Shown: piece by piece, positions 9,434 to 19,540 of the stretch
Layout: each line of letters opens with the position of its first letter
How positions within the stretch are numbered: the stretch's first letter is position 1
NCBI GenBank assembly: GCA_027422505.1
Contig: JAPQWV010000484.1
Location: forward strand, 408,001 to 472,000
DNA from: Craterostigma plantagineum
Lineage: Eukaryota; Streptophyta; Magnoliopsida; Lamiales; Linderniaceae
Length of the DNA stretch: 64,000 bases
Direction of reading: 5' to 3'
Program-made: the position numbers and the translations under genes
Notes under the pieces: model-generated
What the model saw: only the letters and a program-made list of their open reading frames with translations
Database searches by the model: none
Told to the model about the DNA's origin: nothing

Positions 9434-10418
9434 CAGGGGCGGATCCAGAAAATTTTTATCGGGGGGGCCGTAACATAAAATTTGTGTTCATACCGAGGTT
9501 AACGTAGAAAATATATATTCATTCGACGTTTTCTCGAAAGGAAATGTTTATCTTAAAAATCGATTTTTATATTGAAGAATATAAAATATACAATATTAAT
9601 ATATCTAAGGGTGATATAGAGACAATAGAGGAAGAATTCTAAATAGATAACGAAAAGTATTAGAAAAAGTCAAAATTAATTTAATTACATATTAAATAAG
9701 TACTTAAATTAATATTTTTACTATAATCATACTTACTTTGATGATTGTGTAAAAGGGCTAAATTTACCAATTGATTATATGCGTAAATAATTAAAGTTAT
9801 TAAATACTAATTAAAGAGTTAAAATTGTTATAGACTTAAGAATAAAATATAAAAGAATAAGTATTAGTTATTTTTTATGTGCTTAAAATAATTGAAGCCA
9901 TTAGACATTAGAAAAAAATAAAAAGTTGTTATAGACTTCAGAATAGAACATAAAAGAAAAAGAATAAGTATTAGTTAAATAATTATTGTTGAATTAGATT
10001 TTAAAACGAATATAAAAGTTAAAAGAATTAAAACTATTGAATATATAAATTACATAAAAATAAAGTAAAAAGTAAAAATAATTAAATAGAATTCTTTGAT
10101 TCAATAATGATATTAATTAAGAAAATTGGCTGAATAGTAAGATCGAATAGAACGGTAAAAGTAAAAGGGTAAAAAAGATAGTGAAAAGAATATCTAAAAA
10201 TTAGTAGAAAGCTGACATAACTCAGAATCGAACCCATGACGCATAAGTAGGATTACAGCATCACCAACCACTGTGCCACACGCCAACATGAGGAAAATAC
10301 TATCATGATCATTTATATCCTTCATAAGTACTTATGCTATGAACATATGGTACTAAAGTTTCCGAAAATTTTCGCGGGGGCCGTGGCCCCCCCGGGCCAC
10401 AATGTAGATCCGCCCCTG
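9434..10418. mobile_element. Non-autonomous hAT-like element, 985 bp
   Basis: The element starts CAGGGGCGGATCCAGAAAAT and its right end is the inverted complement CAGGGGCGGATCTACA, giving terminal inverted repeats with G-rich subterminal tracts (GGGGGGGCC and its complement). It is flanked by 8-bp duplications that differ at one base (TCTACAAG at 9426-9433, TGTACAAG at 10419-10426), the length expected of hAT. The interior is AT-rich with no transposase frame. A tRNA-like segment lies near the right end. Confidence 0.85.
10211..10287 (-). other. tRNA-like segment with A and B boxes inside the hAT element
   Basis: On the minus strand an A-box-like TGGCACAGTGGTTGG (10278-10264) is followed about 30 bases later by a B-box-like GGTTCGATTC (10234-10225). 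Ends around GTTGGCG and GTCAGC could pair weakly. Anticodon and T stems do not pair well, so this is not called a functional tRNA; it may be a captured tRNA or the head of a SINE that could still recruit Pol III. Confidence 0.5.
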
Positions 10419-10426
10419 TGTACAAG

Positions 10427-12278
10427 TGAAGTAGAAGTCGTAACTAACAATGGAAAGAGTAAAATATTTGTCATAGTTTCGTGTACTTGTATATAAATAC
10501 ATATTAGTTATAGAAAATTGAAAAACAATACTATTGTGATAAAATAGAACACGTGACAATATTATTCAATATGTTGAAGAACATTAGTTTTCATAAATAG
10601 AAATATAACACACGACCAGGGTCGGATTTTGGCTCATACATCATGGTCTATCGCACAGGCCATACAAGTTTTAGGACTAAGTCTTAGGAGCTTGTCGCTT
10701 CACTTTATGGTAGACGTTTATTCTTGAGGACAATTTAGTAACAAAAATGACCGCACATGACAAACACAAAATATAAATACACAACATGTACGTGTATAAA
10801 TTTGTAGTGAACCTTAGAGTTTTCGGAGAAAACTGATTGGCTTAATTTTCGGAGCATGTATAATTTTCAAGTGCGATCTCTTGTGTACTCATAAAGTAAC
10901 GAGGGAAACAAATGTATTTTCACCAAATACTCATTTATTAAACTCATATCTAACTAACAAATTTAGTAGATTATATTTGTATCAACTAACTAAACACCCT
11001 CATTTCCCACTCAATAAATAGGTTTATATAAATTATAAACCCCCGTAGTTATAAACTCAAGTACCTAAATGTAAGGGTTAGAACAAAACTATAATAACTT
11101 GACGACCAAGTTATTGATGCTCGAAACTTTAGCTAATGTCATAATTAAAGAAAACTACATGTAATGTGGGACAAAGTAAAGAGTTTGTTCGATTTCGCTT
11201 GAATGCGCGGGAAAATATTAAAATCAGAAAGATATGGTAAACGATGAATTGATATATTACGGAGTCACCTATATAAATACCAGTACTAGAATCAAATCAG
11301 CTAGATGTTAAGGAAATTAAAAAAGCATAAAGTATCTCTAGTATATTTATCAAATTACTTCAAATATGCATCAACTTGGGTAAGATAAATCATACAATCT
11401 GAACATTATAGATCAATATATTGCAATGACTTTCCCAAAAAAAAAATATATTGCAATGACTTGTGTTAGGTACTTGTTGAGATCCTAGAACCTAATGTGA
11501 TCCAAGGCTAAGTGCGGAATATTCAAGGGGCTCCTCAATAAAATTAAGATCATATCAAGATAGACAACAAGCACAAGCACATAATGAATCAAGCCAATCT
11601 AATGTGTTCAGTCCGCTGTGGATCGCTTTCGTTGATCCCCGCCATGTCATTTGAGATGTTACGTCACCCGTACACCGAGTGCCGCCACCTCCCTGACAGA
11701 GAATAAATTAAGACTCCTCATAACTCCCTTGTGACGACGTATACCCGTGTGGCACGGCTATGGGCCCAAACGCAAGCTCCTCGATGCATTGCACCTAGTC
11801 GCCTTGGGTCTATTCGATCAACTCGCCTAATCCCCATAAGCTCACATAAGTCCCAAAAAAGACAAATCGTTTAAAACAACTCTCATAAGGTAAATTCGGA
11901 GATGTTGAGAAAAAGAAAAGAAAACAAACAAACAAACGCTTTACATCAGACCGATGATTTATGAATCCGTTCAGCTTATTATAAGTTGCAATGGTATCTT
12001 TGGTGGCCGGTTCATCGCACTTTGTTCGACCTCATCTATATTATTATATAATTGGTTTGGGGTGGATATAAACTGCCTCAATTTGGTGTGTAACTTATTT
12101 GTAATTTAGTTCCCCATTTGTAATTTAATTAATTAAGTATTTTCATAACACTCCTAATGTTTTATCTACTATATAATTATGCCTCTACAACTAAGTTTCG
12201 TAAAATATATTTTAAAATTATATTTCATCTTAAACACTAAAAACATTAATTTCAAAAATTAAAATAATTTCAATATAA
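10427..12278. other. AT-rich stretch without gene
   Basis: No coding frame with recognisable domains is seen on either strand. The stretch holds a local duplication around ATATTGCAATGACTT (11420-11461). A more GC-rich island (about 11465-11900) differs in composition from its surroundings and resembles an unassigned LTR-type fragment, but I see no ends, primer site or tract to confirm that. Confidence 0.6.
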
Positions 12279-12559
12279 TTATATTTTCTGGATTACTACT
12301 ATTCACCGCCCCCTTTTTCCTAGTCACCGCCCCCTAAAGGATGACAAAAATGACGATTTTGCGCTTCTTAATAAAAATTTCTATTTAAAGCCCTTTTCCA
12401 TACAACACTTTCCATATCGCAATCACACATCTAAAAAAAACAAAATATACTCAAATTGAATGGATCGACGACAGGGACAGGGGAAAGGAAAGGGGCTATT
12501 CTCACGACTGGTAAGCAAAATCTCGTAAAAATAGTTCGTACGTAGATGAATTATCGTAC

Positions 12560-12792
12560 GCGGGTCGGATTTTGGTTGAAAAAATCCATATCGATCGGGT
12601 TTTTCGGCCGGGACAGGCGCGGTCGAAAATTTTTTTCGGCCATGACTAGTGGAGGCCGAAAGCCGAACCTGTCTTGGCCGACAAACACGTTTCGCCGTGC
12701 CTGTCCAGGCCAAAAAAACAGTTCGGCCGGTGCTGCAGGGACCGAAAATATTTTTCGGCCTCCTCTAGAGCTGGGCGAAAATGCTGTTCGAC
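12560..12792. repeat. TTTTCGGCC motif array, left subterminal / first intron
   Basis: TTTTTCGGCC, GGCCGAAA, TTCGGCCGG and related sites recur every 20-40 bases, in both orientations, inside what would be the first intron of the PMD gene and close to the left end of the MULE. A matching array lies at the opposite end. Confidence 0.8.
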
Positions 12793-14701
12793 CCTAAATT
12801 TTTTCTAATAAACTTTTAATTGCAGATCAGGGGAGGGACCTCCCAACCCAGTGGTAGCAGTAGATCCACCCATTGGAGGAATCTGGAGAGCGTCACACGA
12901 GGACGCGCGACGTTGATGCATCCGAGTAGAGAATGGGAGGAAGAGAGGCGGCAGCGAGCTGCTGCTTCTCAGTCCGTATATGCGGATTACGATCCGCATG
13001 CGGGGTGGGCTGGAGCAGGCGATGATGACGTACCAGAGGATGCAGCATCGTTTCAGTCATCCGATACGATGTGCCACCTGCTTCCTCAGGTAAGTATTTT
13101 TGCGTGTCGTGTCTTAATATACGTAAAAGAAATTATATTTATTTTTGCGTTATTCGGAAAAAATGAAATAGGGAGCAAGCGCTCTAGGATCGTAGATAAC
13201 GATTCCTGGAGGGTGCATGGGCCACAGCCCGGTGGTCCAGAAGACGACGAGGTGATCCCTAGTTATCTGGGGCATATCGCGCCCCACATCAGGATGGGTG
13301 AGCAGGAGAGGCCCCTGCTGAAGTGCGAGCAGCGGGCGTTAGCGCTTGGGAAGCTTAAGATTTGTACTCCCAATTCTCGCAGGAGACGCAGTGCCAGATC
13401 GATGGCACAAGGCTTGGGCACCTCACATATGCTATGGTGGGTCACTTGAATCAGCCTCTACTGTGCACTTTTGTGGAGCGTTGGCAGCCCGACACGAACA
13501 TCTTCCACATGCCATTCGGGAAGATGAAGATCATGCTCCACGACATCGAGCAAATCCTGGGTATCCCGATTGACGGGGCGACGGTGTCGGGTACCTTCAG
13601 ACGTCGCCGATGGGCAGATCGCGACGAGGGAGATGATGGGCATCTCCGTGGACGCACTGAGGAGTTCTTGGAGAAGCGGTGGGATTGCGACGAAAGACAT
13701 GATGCAGAGGATGCGGGGGGGATGGATTCCAGGCCATCGCCTGGTTGTGGATTCTCTTGGGGTCGACGCTGTTCGTCGACATGAGTGGGACCCGTATGAA
13801 GCTCGACATCATGCACGAGTTCTACTGCTCGTTGGCGGCTGCCAGGCAGTACTCGTGGGGATCGGCCGCACTTGCGTACCTTTATCGCCAGCTTGGCCTC
13901 GCAAGCAGGGCGGATACGAGGGGTGTAGCTGGATGCCTCTCGTTACTACAGGCGTGAATCTACGAGTACTTTCCATGGTCCCGTCCACACCGTCTCCCCC
14001 ACCATGTGGAGCCTGGCCAGGCACGATCACGCATGTGGTCCGTATCTCAGAACGAGAAGACGGTGAGCCGTTTGGTCGAGATCCACCGTCAGATAGATGT
14101 CATGACTGCAAGCGAGGTATTTAACAATTTATATCCTATATTTATGACAATTACTTAAAAATTGTGAAAGTGTTATCAGGTTGCTTGGTTGCCGTACGGT
14201 CTCGATCCAGCGTCGCAGCACCAGAGGACGCTTTTCGTGGGTTGGATTAGATATCGCGATTTCGTTGAGCCCTACTCTCGAGGGTGTTGCACCAACTGGG
14301 GTACGTGCAGGTGATCCCGCCACCGATGAGTCCGCCATAGAAAGCGGTCATGCCAGCAGACCCGACGAGGTATAAGGTGGACTATTCTGCCAGTTCAGCA
14401 GAACATGCTTGGCATCAGTTCCCGTACACCTACATCCTCAACCTCTCGTACATCAACCGGGCTGCTGTGGAGTACCTTGGTGAAACCGTTCAAGGGTACA
14501 TGAACTGGTATCAGCAGCATTCTCATCCTTGCCTGCTTTCGTCGGAGCCGGGATCCTCATCGGGCGGCATACCCCCGCGCAGCTACGGCGACTACGTATG
14601 TAATTTAATTTTATGTTTATTTTTTATATTTATATGTTTAATCACTTTTTATATGTATTATTTCTATGTACAGTGGTACAGCTCGATGTACACCTTGACT
14701 A

Positions 14702-15198
14702 GCGATATGTAGGGTTGGCAATGGGGCGGGGATTCCCCGTCCCCGCGGGGATCCGCCCTGAACGGGGGAATCCCCGACGAGATTTTATCCCCGCGGGGCG
14801 GGGACGGGGAATGATGTCTCCCCGTGGGGATCCCCGCCCCGTCCTCGAACCCTTTTTTATATATTATAATATATATAATATTACATTATGATTTAAATAA
14901 TAGTAAAATAATATCAAAATATAGACTAAAAAATATTAAATTAATACAAATAATATATAAAATTATAATTTATATAATATTTATAACAAAAATATATTCA
15001 AATTTATATATTATTTTAAAGATATTAATTTTTTAAAGAAAATTAAGGGGCGGAGAATCCCCGTAGGGAATCCCCGCCCCGCGTGGATCCCCTCGGGGAC
15101 GGGGACGATTTCGTCCCCGAATGTATCGCGGGGACGGGGACGGGGATTAGCTAGGATCCCCGCCCCCGCCCCGCCCCATTGCCATCCCTAGCGATATG
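14702..15198. mobile_element. Ac-like hAT non-autonomous element nested in the PMD gene
   Basis: A 481-bp insert at 14710-15190 is bounded by perfect 8-bp duplications GCGATATG (14702-14709 and 15191-15198). Its ends read TAGGGTTGGCAATGGGGCGG and, inverted, TAGGGATGGCAATGGGGCGG, resembling the TAGGGATGAAA end of Ac. Both subterminal regions are filled with CCCCGTCCCCG and GGGGATCC repeats in opposite orientation, and the centre (about 14860-15040) is almost pure A+T. Removing the insert and one duplication leaves the surrounding PMD frame open. No transposase is encoded. Confidence 0.93.
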
Positions 15199-15459
15199 CT
15201 AGCTAGGATGCATTTGGACGGCTATCCGCCCACGGACGAGTTCAGAGACAGGCTCCACGAGCTGAACGACCGGTGGCGCCAGGCCTCATGATGTGTTGTT
15301 ATTTTGTTTATGCTTCTTATATGTATCGGACGCGTACTATTTATGTTTGGAATATTTGCTTGCATCTTTATTCCGTTTCGAATTACTAATACAATAGATA
15401 GTCACAAATGATAACACAAAAATTACTAATACAAATAATTATTCCCGAAAAACGTGTAC

Positions 15460-15730
15460 GAAAATAAATTTCGATCGATCGAGATTTTCGGCTCTGCAGT
15501 GCATGGGCCGAACGAAATTTTCGGCCAGGCAGTGTTCCAGCCGATCGTCATTCTCGGCCGTACCTTTCGGAGCCGAAATTTCTGATCGGCCGTTACACTG
15601 CATGGCCGAACAAAATTTCGGCCAGGCAGTGTCCGTGCCGAAAATGTCGATCGACCGGAACACTGCCTGGCCGAAAATTTCGTTCGGCCCCTGCACTGCA
15701 GGGCCGAAAAAGTCGATCGACCTGTCCTAA
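15460..15730. repeat. TTTTCGGCC motif array, right subterminal
   Basis: A second array downstream of the PMD stop and near the right MULE end holds TTTTCGGCC, GGCCGAAAA, TTCGGCC and TCGATCGA sites, interleaved with CAGGCAGTG and CACTGCCTGG, so that neighbouring units can fold into stem-loops such as 15655-15720. Confidence 0.8.
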
Positions 15731-16139
15731 AAAGTTAAATCGAATTTCTTTCTTTTCCCGTATCGATCGATCGTTCGAATTTATTTGCGTATGTAGTTTT
15801 CAGTATTTCGTACCGGAATATTATATTTTTTGTTTTTTCCTTTTAAATTAATTAAAATATCATAAGGGCAAAATCGTCTTTTTACAGTCCTTTAGGGGCG
15901 GTAACAAGTAAAACGGGGGCGGCGAATAGTAATTCCCTTATATTTTAAGCACACACATTGAGTGTGCGAAAAAGTACTAGTTATAGTTAATCGATAGCTA
16001 AGAATCGTTTATCTAAGAAGCATTATCATCATTCCTGCAGATCATACAATCTCAATGCAGCCATCAAATTCTATCATTCAACGTTCAACCCATCCTCTTA
16101 CAATGTAAGTATATGCCTCGCATAACACTAACGACGACC

Positions 16140-17192
16140 TCAAAACTCGTAGATATCATCATCATCATCATCGTCATCATCCTCAACGCACTTCTTCACA
16201 TAGTTCTCATACACCATTTGCGCACTAAGTAAATCCACCACCGCCGACCCGACCGACTTGAAAACGGTGACTTCATCCGACCCGACCCGACCCAATTTCT
16301 CGCTTCTGATCAACGCAACCAAATCCCCCGCAATCTCATCTCTCTTCATCACACCCCTCTCAAAAGCACCGATCAGTTCCCCTGACTCAACCAAAGCAGC
16401 TTCGCTATCCATAAACACCCTCCCCATTAACAACGCCTCGTCATCGCATTCCTTCATCGATGGAGTAAACGAACCCACAAGATCTAAATGCGCACCTTTC
16501 TTTAAATCCACGCCTTTTACGAGGGCAATCTCTGAGTTCGTAGCACAGCTAATCACATCGCCTATCCTCACGGCGTCTGCCAACCCATGGCTGCTCTCAA
16601 AGCGCACATCTCGGTCACCAAACCCCTCATTGCTCATTTGATGGGCTAAAGCCATCGCCTTTTCGAGCGTTCTGTTCCATATGACCACTCTACTGATGGT
16701 GGGTCGAACGGTTAGGTGGGCACGGATAAGGTGCGGCGCTAGAGAGCCAGCGCCGACCATGATTAGGGTTTCTGAGTCGTTTCTTGATAGGTAAGAAGAT
16801 GCTAATGCCGATATAGAGGCTGTTCGATAAAGGGTTAGTTCTGTTGCGTCGATTGAGGCTAAGGGCTGGCCGGTGGTGGAGCTGAATAGCACGTAGATCG
16901 CGTGAACGCCGGGAAGGTTCAGGGCGGAGTTGTCGGGGTGGTAGGTGACTATTTTGATGCCCGTGTAAGGGAGCGACGACGGCGAAGTTGACCACGACGG
17001 CATGAGGAGGAGGGAGGAGTTGGGGGACGTTTGGTGGGAATGGCGGAGAGGGGATTGTACGGCGCCGGAATACCGGGGGAGGGTGGTTTTGAGGTGGTTG
17101 ATGAGGGCCGTGTGCGTGATGAGTGCACGGAGTGTTGTGGTGGAGATTGAGATCGGCGTCGGCGGTGTTTCTTGTGCGTTGACCGTTGACAT
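16140..17192 (-). CDS. SARD4: SARD4-like ketimine reductase (ornithine cyclodeaminase / mu-crystallin family)
   Basis: A complete, apparently intronless gene of 350 residues. Matching blocks to plant SARD4 include LLLMPSWS (about 61-68), GIKIVTY with Lys80, NLPGVHAIYVLFSSTTGQ, the Rossmann NAD(P) site VGAGSLAPH (146-154), VIWNRT, GDVISCATNS, HLDLVGSF.PSMKECDDEAL, GELIGAFERGV and TVFKSVGSA. In Arabidopsis SARD4 reduces the cyclic ketimine made by ALD1 from lysine to pipecolic acid, a precursor of the systemic immunity signal, and acts in plastids. An N-terminal Ser/Thr-rich stretch is compatible with a transit signal but not proven. The start at 17190-17192 gives the family's N-terminal INHLKTTLPR block at a usual distance. 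Unusual: the C-terminus carries a run of about nine Asp from a GAT repeat. This is the only intact cellular gene in the window. Confidence 0.9.
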   Translation of the reverse strand: MSTVNAQETPPTPISISTTTLRALITHTALINHLKTTLPRYSGAVQSPLRHSHQTSPNSSLLLMPSWSTSPSSLPYTGIKIVTYHPDNSALNLPGVHAIYVLFSSTTGQPLASIDATELTLYRTASISALASSYLSRNDSETLIMVGAGSLAPHLIRAHLTVRPTISRVVIWNRTLEKAMALAHQMSNEGFGDRDVRFESSHGLADAVRIGDVISCATNSEIALVKGVDLKKGAHLDLVGSFTPSMKECDDEALLMGRVFMDSEAALVESGELIGAFERGVMKRDEIAGDLVALIRSEKLGRVGSDEVTVFKSVGSAVVDLLSAQMVYENYVKKCVEDDDDDDDDDIYEF

Positions 17193-17350
17193 GGTTGAAG
17201 GAAGTCGTGAATTTTCTCTTGGATAAGAACGTACATTTAGAAATTAGGGGCATGAAGGTAGGTATTGTGGGTCTTTTTAAAAAATGATCTTTGACGCGGT
17301 CAAGTTTAAAAAAATAGCACTCTTGACTTTTTTTTTGGTCAATAGCACCC
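17193..17350 (-). promoter_or_regulatory. Proximal upstream region of SARD4-like gene with W-box cluster
   Basis: Four TTGAC cores lie within 52 bases: TTGACG (17291-17296), GGTCAA (17298-17303), TTGACT (17323-17328) and GGTCAA (17337-17342), about 100-150 bp before the start codon. W-boxes bind WRKY factors, and SARD4 is a defence-induced gene in Arabidopsis. A clear TATA box is not evident. The cluster may be partly the by-product of a local repeat of GGTCAA followed by AATAGCA. Confidence 0.5.
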
Positions 17351-17454
17351 TTTTTAATTAACACTTAATCATCTTTTCGTAATCCCTTATTATTAATAAA
17401 AAAGAAAGAAAAACAAAAATAAAATACAACGCCTGAAATGAATTAAAAGCTACA

Positions 17455-18596
17455 CGTCCATTTTGCAGCAGAAAGCATTCATTCCACCTCACCGAATTAT
17501 TCTTCTTCTTCGTCCTCGTCCTTAACAGAAATTCCCCGACCTCATATCGCGCTTCTTCACAGTCGAAGGAAACTGGAAAGTCCTCGGCGAACGAAAGATT
17601 CGAACCTCACGCTTCAGTGTAAGTATTTTTCCGGGTCGTATTTTGAATATAACCATCTAAATCTGTAACTCTCAGTCCTAAACCCTTTCAATGGGTTCTC
17701 AAAGCTTCGGAAATTCCAGTTTGGAAGGCCGAACATGTTCATTGTTTTTACTTTCAGTTGATCCGGGGACCCTGCTTGAAAGCAGAGCAGGCCACCCGCG
17801 CGTTCCGCGCGTTACAACGTGGGACCCCACATTAAAGCAGGAGTCCCGCACATTAGTGCGGCGAGTAAACATAAATTCACGGGACCCGCCCATAAATTCA
17901 CGGGCCCGCGCATCAGTGCATTGTCCCCGCACATTAGTGCAGGCCCATTAGATCATGGGACCCGCGCATAAATGCAGGGTACCTGTGCGTAAACACAGGG
18001 GACCCGCGCATACTTCATGCAGTAGAGCTTGGGTCCGGTGCACAAGAGCTTGGGTCCCGCACACTAGAGCTTGGGTCCCGTGTACTAGAGCTTGGTCCCG
18101 CGCTATATGTTATGGTTTTGGGAAGCTCTTACGGCGTTTTGCAAGCTATATAAGGCTTGGATTTATCAAACACACAGCATCTAACATTTTTAAAAAATAA
18201 TCTCAGAAACAAAACAGGAAGAATGCTGACGGACGCCCAAATCGTCGCCCGCCTCCACGAAATAGTCCGTCACTCGGACCCCAGGACTACCACGGCCGCC
18301 GCCGTCCGCCGCCGTCTGGAGGCCGACCTCGGTGTCGCCTCTCCCAAAGGAGGGCGTGGATCGTGGCCGAGATCGACAGATTCCTAAACGGCGGCGACGA
18401 TGCTCTCGAGGTCGACGACGACGATGTTATGAGCGAAGTTATCGAAGGACAAGCACCCGAGGCTGTCCGAAACGACGACGACGAGGCTGAGAGCGAAGTG
18501 ATCCAAGGCCCAGGTTGGATCGAGGTTGTCCGAAACAACGCTGTGCAGAAGGATGTCGACCAAGCTCCGGTTGGTGGAGAAGGGCGAGAAGGGTAG
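17455..18596 (+). pseudogene. DEK_C-domain gene fragment (SWIB-gene N-terminus), frameshifted
   Basis: A leader (17455-17621) ending in a GTAAGT donor, a putative intron to CAG at 18206 and an ATG at 18223 open a frame beginning MLTDAQIVARLHEIVRHSD, then TTTAAAVRRRLEADLGV. This matches the N-terminal DEK_C domain of plant SWIB/UAF30-type chromatin proteins (the usual form is near VSDSELVxRLREILRxSDLxTTTxxxVRRQLEExFGV). After residue about 38 the frame shifts by one base near 18335-18345; the other frame continues with RRAWIVAEIDRFLNGG, the expected second half of DEK_C, then an acidic Asp/Glu tail with a repeated SEVI(E/Q)G unit, ending at TAG 18594-18596. There is no SWIB domain. It looks like a captured or duplicated host gene fragment that has decayed. 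Confidence 0.65.
17758..18112. repeat. GGGACCC / GCGCAT...ATGC repeat array upstream of DEK_C fragment
   Basis: Units of about 22-30 bp alternate a near-palindrome GGGACCC (or GGGTCCC) with a small inverted repeat such as GCACATTAGTGC or GCGCATAAATGC. Toward the right the unit becomes AGAGCTTGGGTCCCG(C/T)G. The array sits in the putative first intron of the DEK_C fragment and has the same motif as the arrays at 19090-19540 and 22945-23178. Confidence 0.85.
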
Positions 18597-19089
18597 AATA
18601 AATTATTTAATAATTTTATCAATCAAGATATGTTATTATTATTGATGTACGTGACCTTGACAATATAATTAGTACTGTATTTTAAATTAACTATGTTTTA
18701 TAATGTAATATTTAGTTCCGTTAAAAAATATAGATAGTGCTATGGTATTTAATTTAATTTAATTAGGTTAGTTATGTAATTAACATAAAGGGGTATTACA
18801 TTAAAGGGTTTTCAGGTTTAACCGCAAGTAACTGACCCCGTGATGGAACAGTAAAAGTTAAAAAGCATTTCAGAACCACCACTTTAACTTTCAATTCACT
18901 TCAATCGTTTTCTCCTGCACACAAAACGCCCTGCAAATCGTTTCTCTGCAAGTCCAACTATTCTCTGCAAGTAAAACCCAGTCCTAGAGCGTAAATCGAC
19001 AATGGCAATCAACGCGAACACCGAGAAGGTATTTTCTCTACTCTGCGTCTTCTTCAATTTAACGCAGCAAACCCTAATTCGGTGCGGAC

Positions 19090-19540
19090 CCGTGCTGATA
19101 AGCATAGGACCGTGCTTAGAATTGAACTGAACAGGCCCATTTTCACGGGACCCGCCCATAAAATGATGGCCCCAGCACGGGTCCACTGCGTATAAGCGTG
19201 GTACCCTGGTTATAACGAGCGGATTCCCTGGTCGCAGCGCGTGGGTCTCGTGACCTTGCGCCTGCGAAGAACAACACGGGACCCGCGCGCTACGATCAGG
19301 GGACCCGCACGTATAATCAAGGGACCCGCGCTTATAGCCAGGGGACCCTTGCCTAGTCCATCATCTTATGGGCGGGTCCCGTGAATATACGCAAAGGTCC
19401 CGTGAAAGTAGACACAGATCCCGTGAAGATACGCACAGGTCCCCTGCTCATGCGTAGGGGTCTCAGTCGCATCTGTGCTTGACTGTCAGCATATGCGATG
19501 CGGTCCCCTGGCCATATGTGCATAAGGGTTTTCGATTTTC
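19090..19540. repeat. GGGACCC repeat array in intron 1 of left DUF1985 gene
   Basis: Between donor and acceptor of the putative first intron there are about 20 GGGACCC, GGGTCCC or GGTCCCGTG cores spaced roughly 20-28 bases, interleaved with GCGCTTATAGCC, GCACGTATAATC and similar spacers. Its right third is homologous, in inverse orientation, to 22945-23178. Confidence 0.85.

Larger units (their letters stand above)
12460..15291 (+). pseudogene. Plant mobile domain (PMD, MAIN-like) gene, degenerate
   Basis: A first exon at 12460-12510 (17 codons, donor GTAAGC) and a second starting at 12826 (acceptor TTGCAG) lead into a domain typical of plant PMD proteins (PF10536): VERWQPDTNIFHMPFGKMK followed by DIEQILGIPIDGATV near 13470-13590, then WILLGSTLFVDMSG and YSWGSAALAYLYRQL near 13740-13890, then an exon from about 14180 with LPYGLDP-type motifs. 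The frame ends with TGA at 15289-15291. Breaks seen: a frame change near 13360, another between about 13600 and 13740, TGG-to-TGA at 13955-13957, and a hAT in the last exon. PMD genes include meristem regulators MAIN and MAIL1 and are often carried by transposons; this copy is almost certainly dead. Confidence 0.82.
12279..15946. mobile_element. MULE carrying a plant mobile domain gene
   Basis: The element occupies 12288-15937 between perfect 9-bp duplications TTATATTTT (12279-12287 and 15938-15946), the length typical of Mutator-like elements. The terminal inverted repeats extend about 70 bp: the left begins GGATTACTACTATTCACCGC and the complement of the right begins GGGAATTACTATTCGCCGCC; both continue through a CCCCTAAAGGA block and ACGATTTTGC. 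No MULE transposase is present, so it is non-autonomous. It carries a broken plant mobile domain gene, arrays of a TTTTCGGCC motif near both ends, and a nested hAT at 14710-15190. Confidence 0.9.

Noticed and set aside
10211..10287. Functional tRNA gene on the minus strand
   Set aside because: A and B boxes are good, but acceptor, anticodon and T stems do not pair convincingly.
16690..17364. 224-codon frame overlapping the SARD4-like gene on the minus strand
   Set aside because: Out-of-frame shadow; Pro/His/Arg-rich and without motifs.
17600..17616. B-box-like GGTTCGAATC on the minus strand
   Set aside because: No A-box at tRNA spacing and no cloverleaf; it lies in the leader of the DEK_C fragment.
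17758..18112. GGGACCC arrays as CRISPR-like repeats
   Set aside because: Cores are only 7-11 bases, unit length varies and the context is a plant gene intron.
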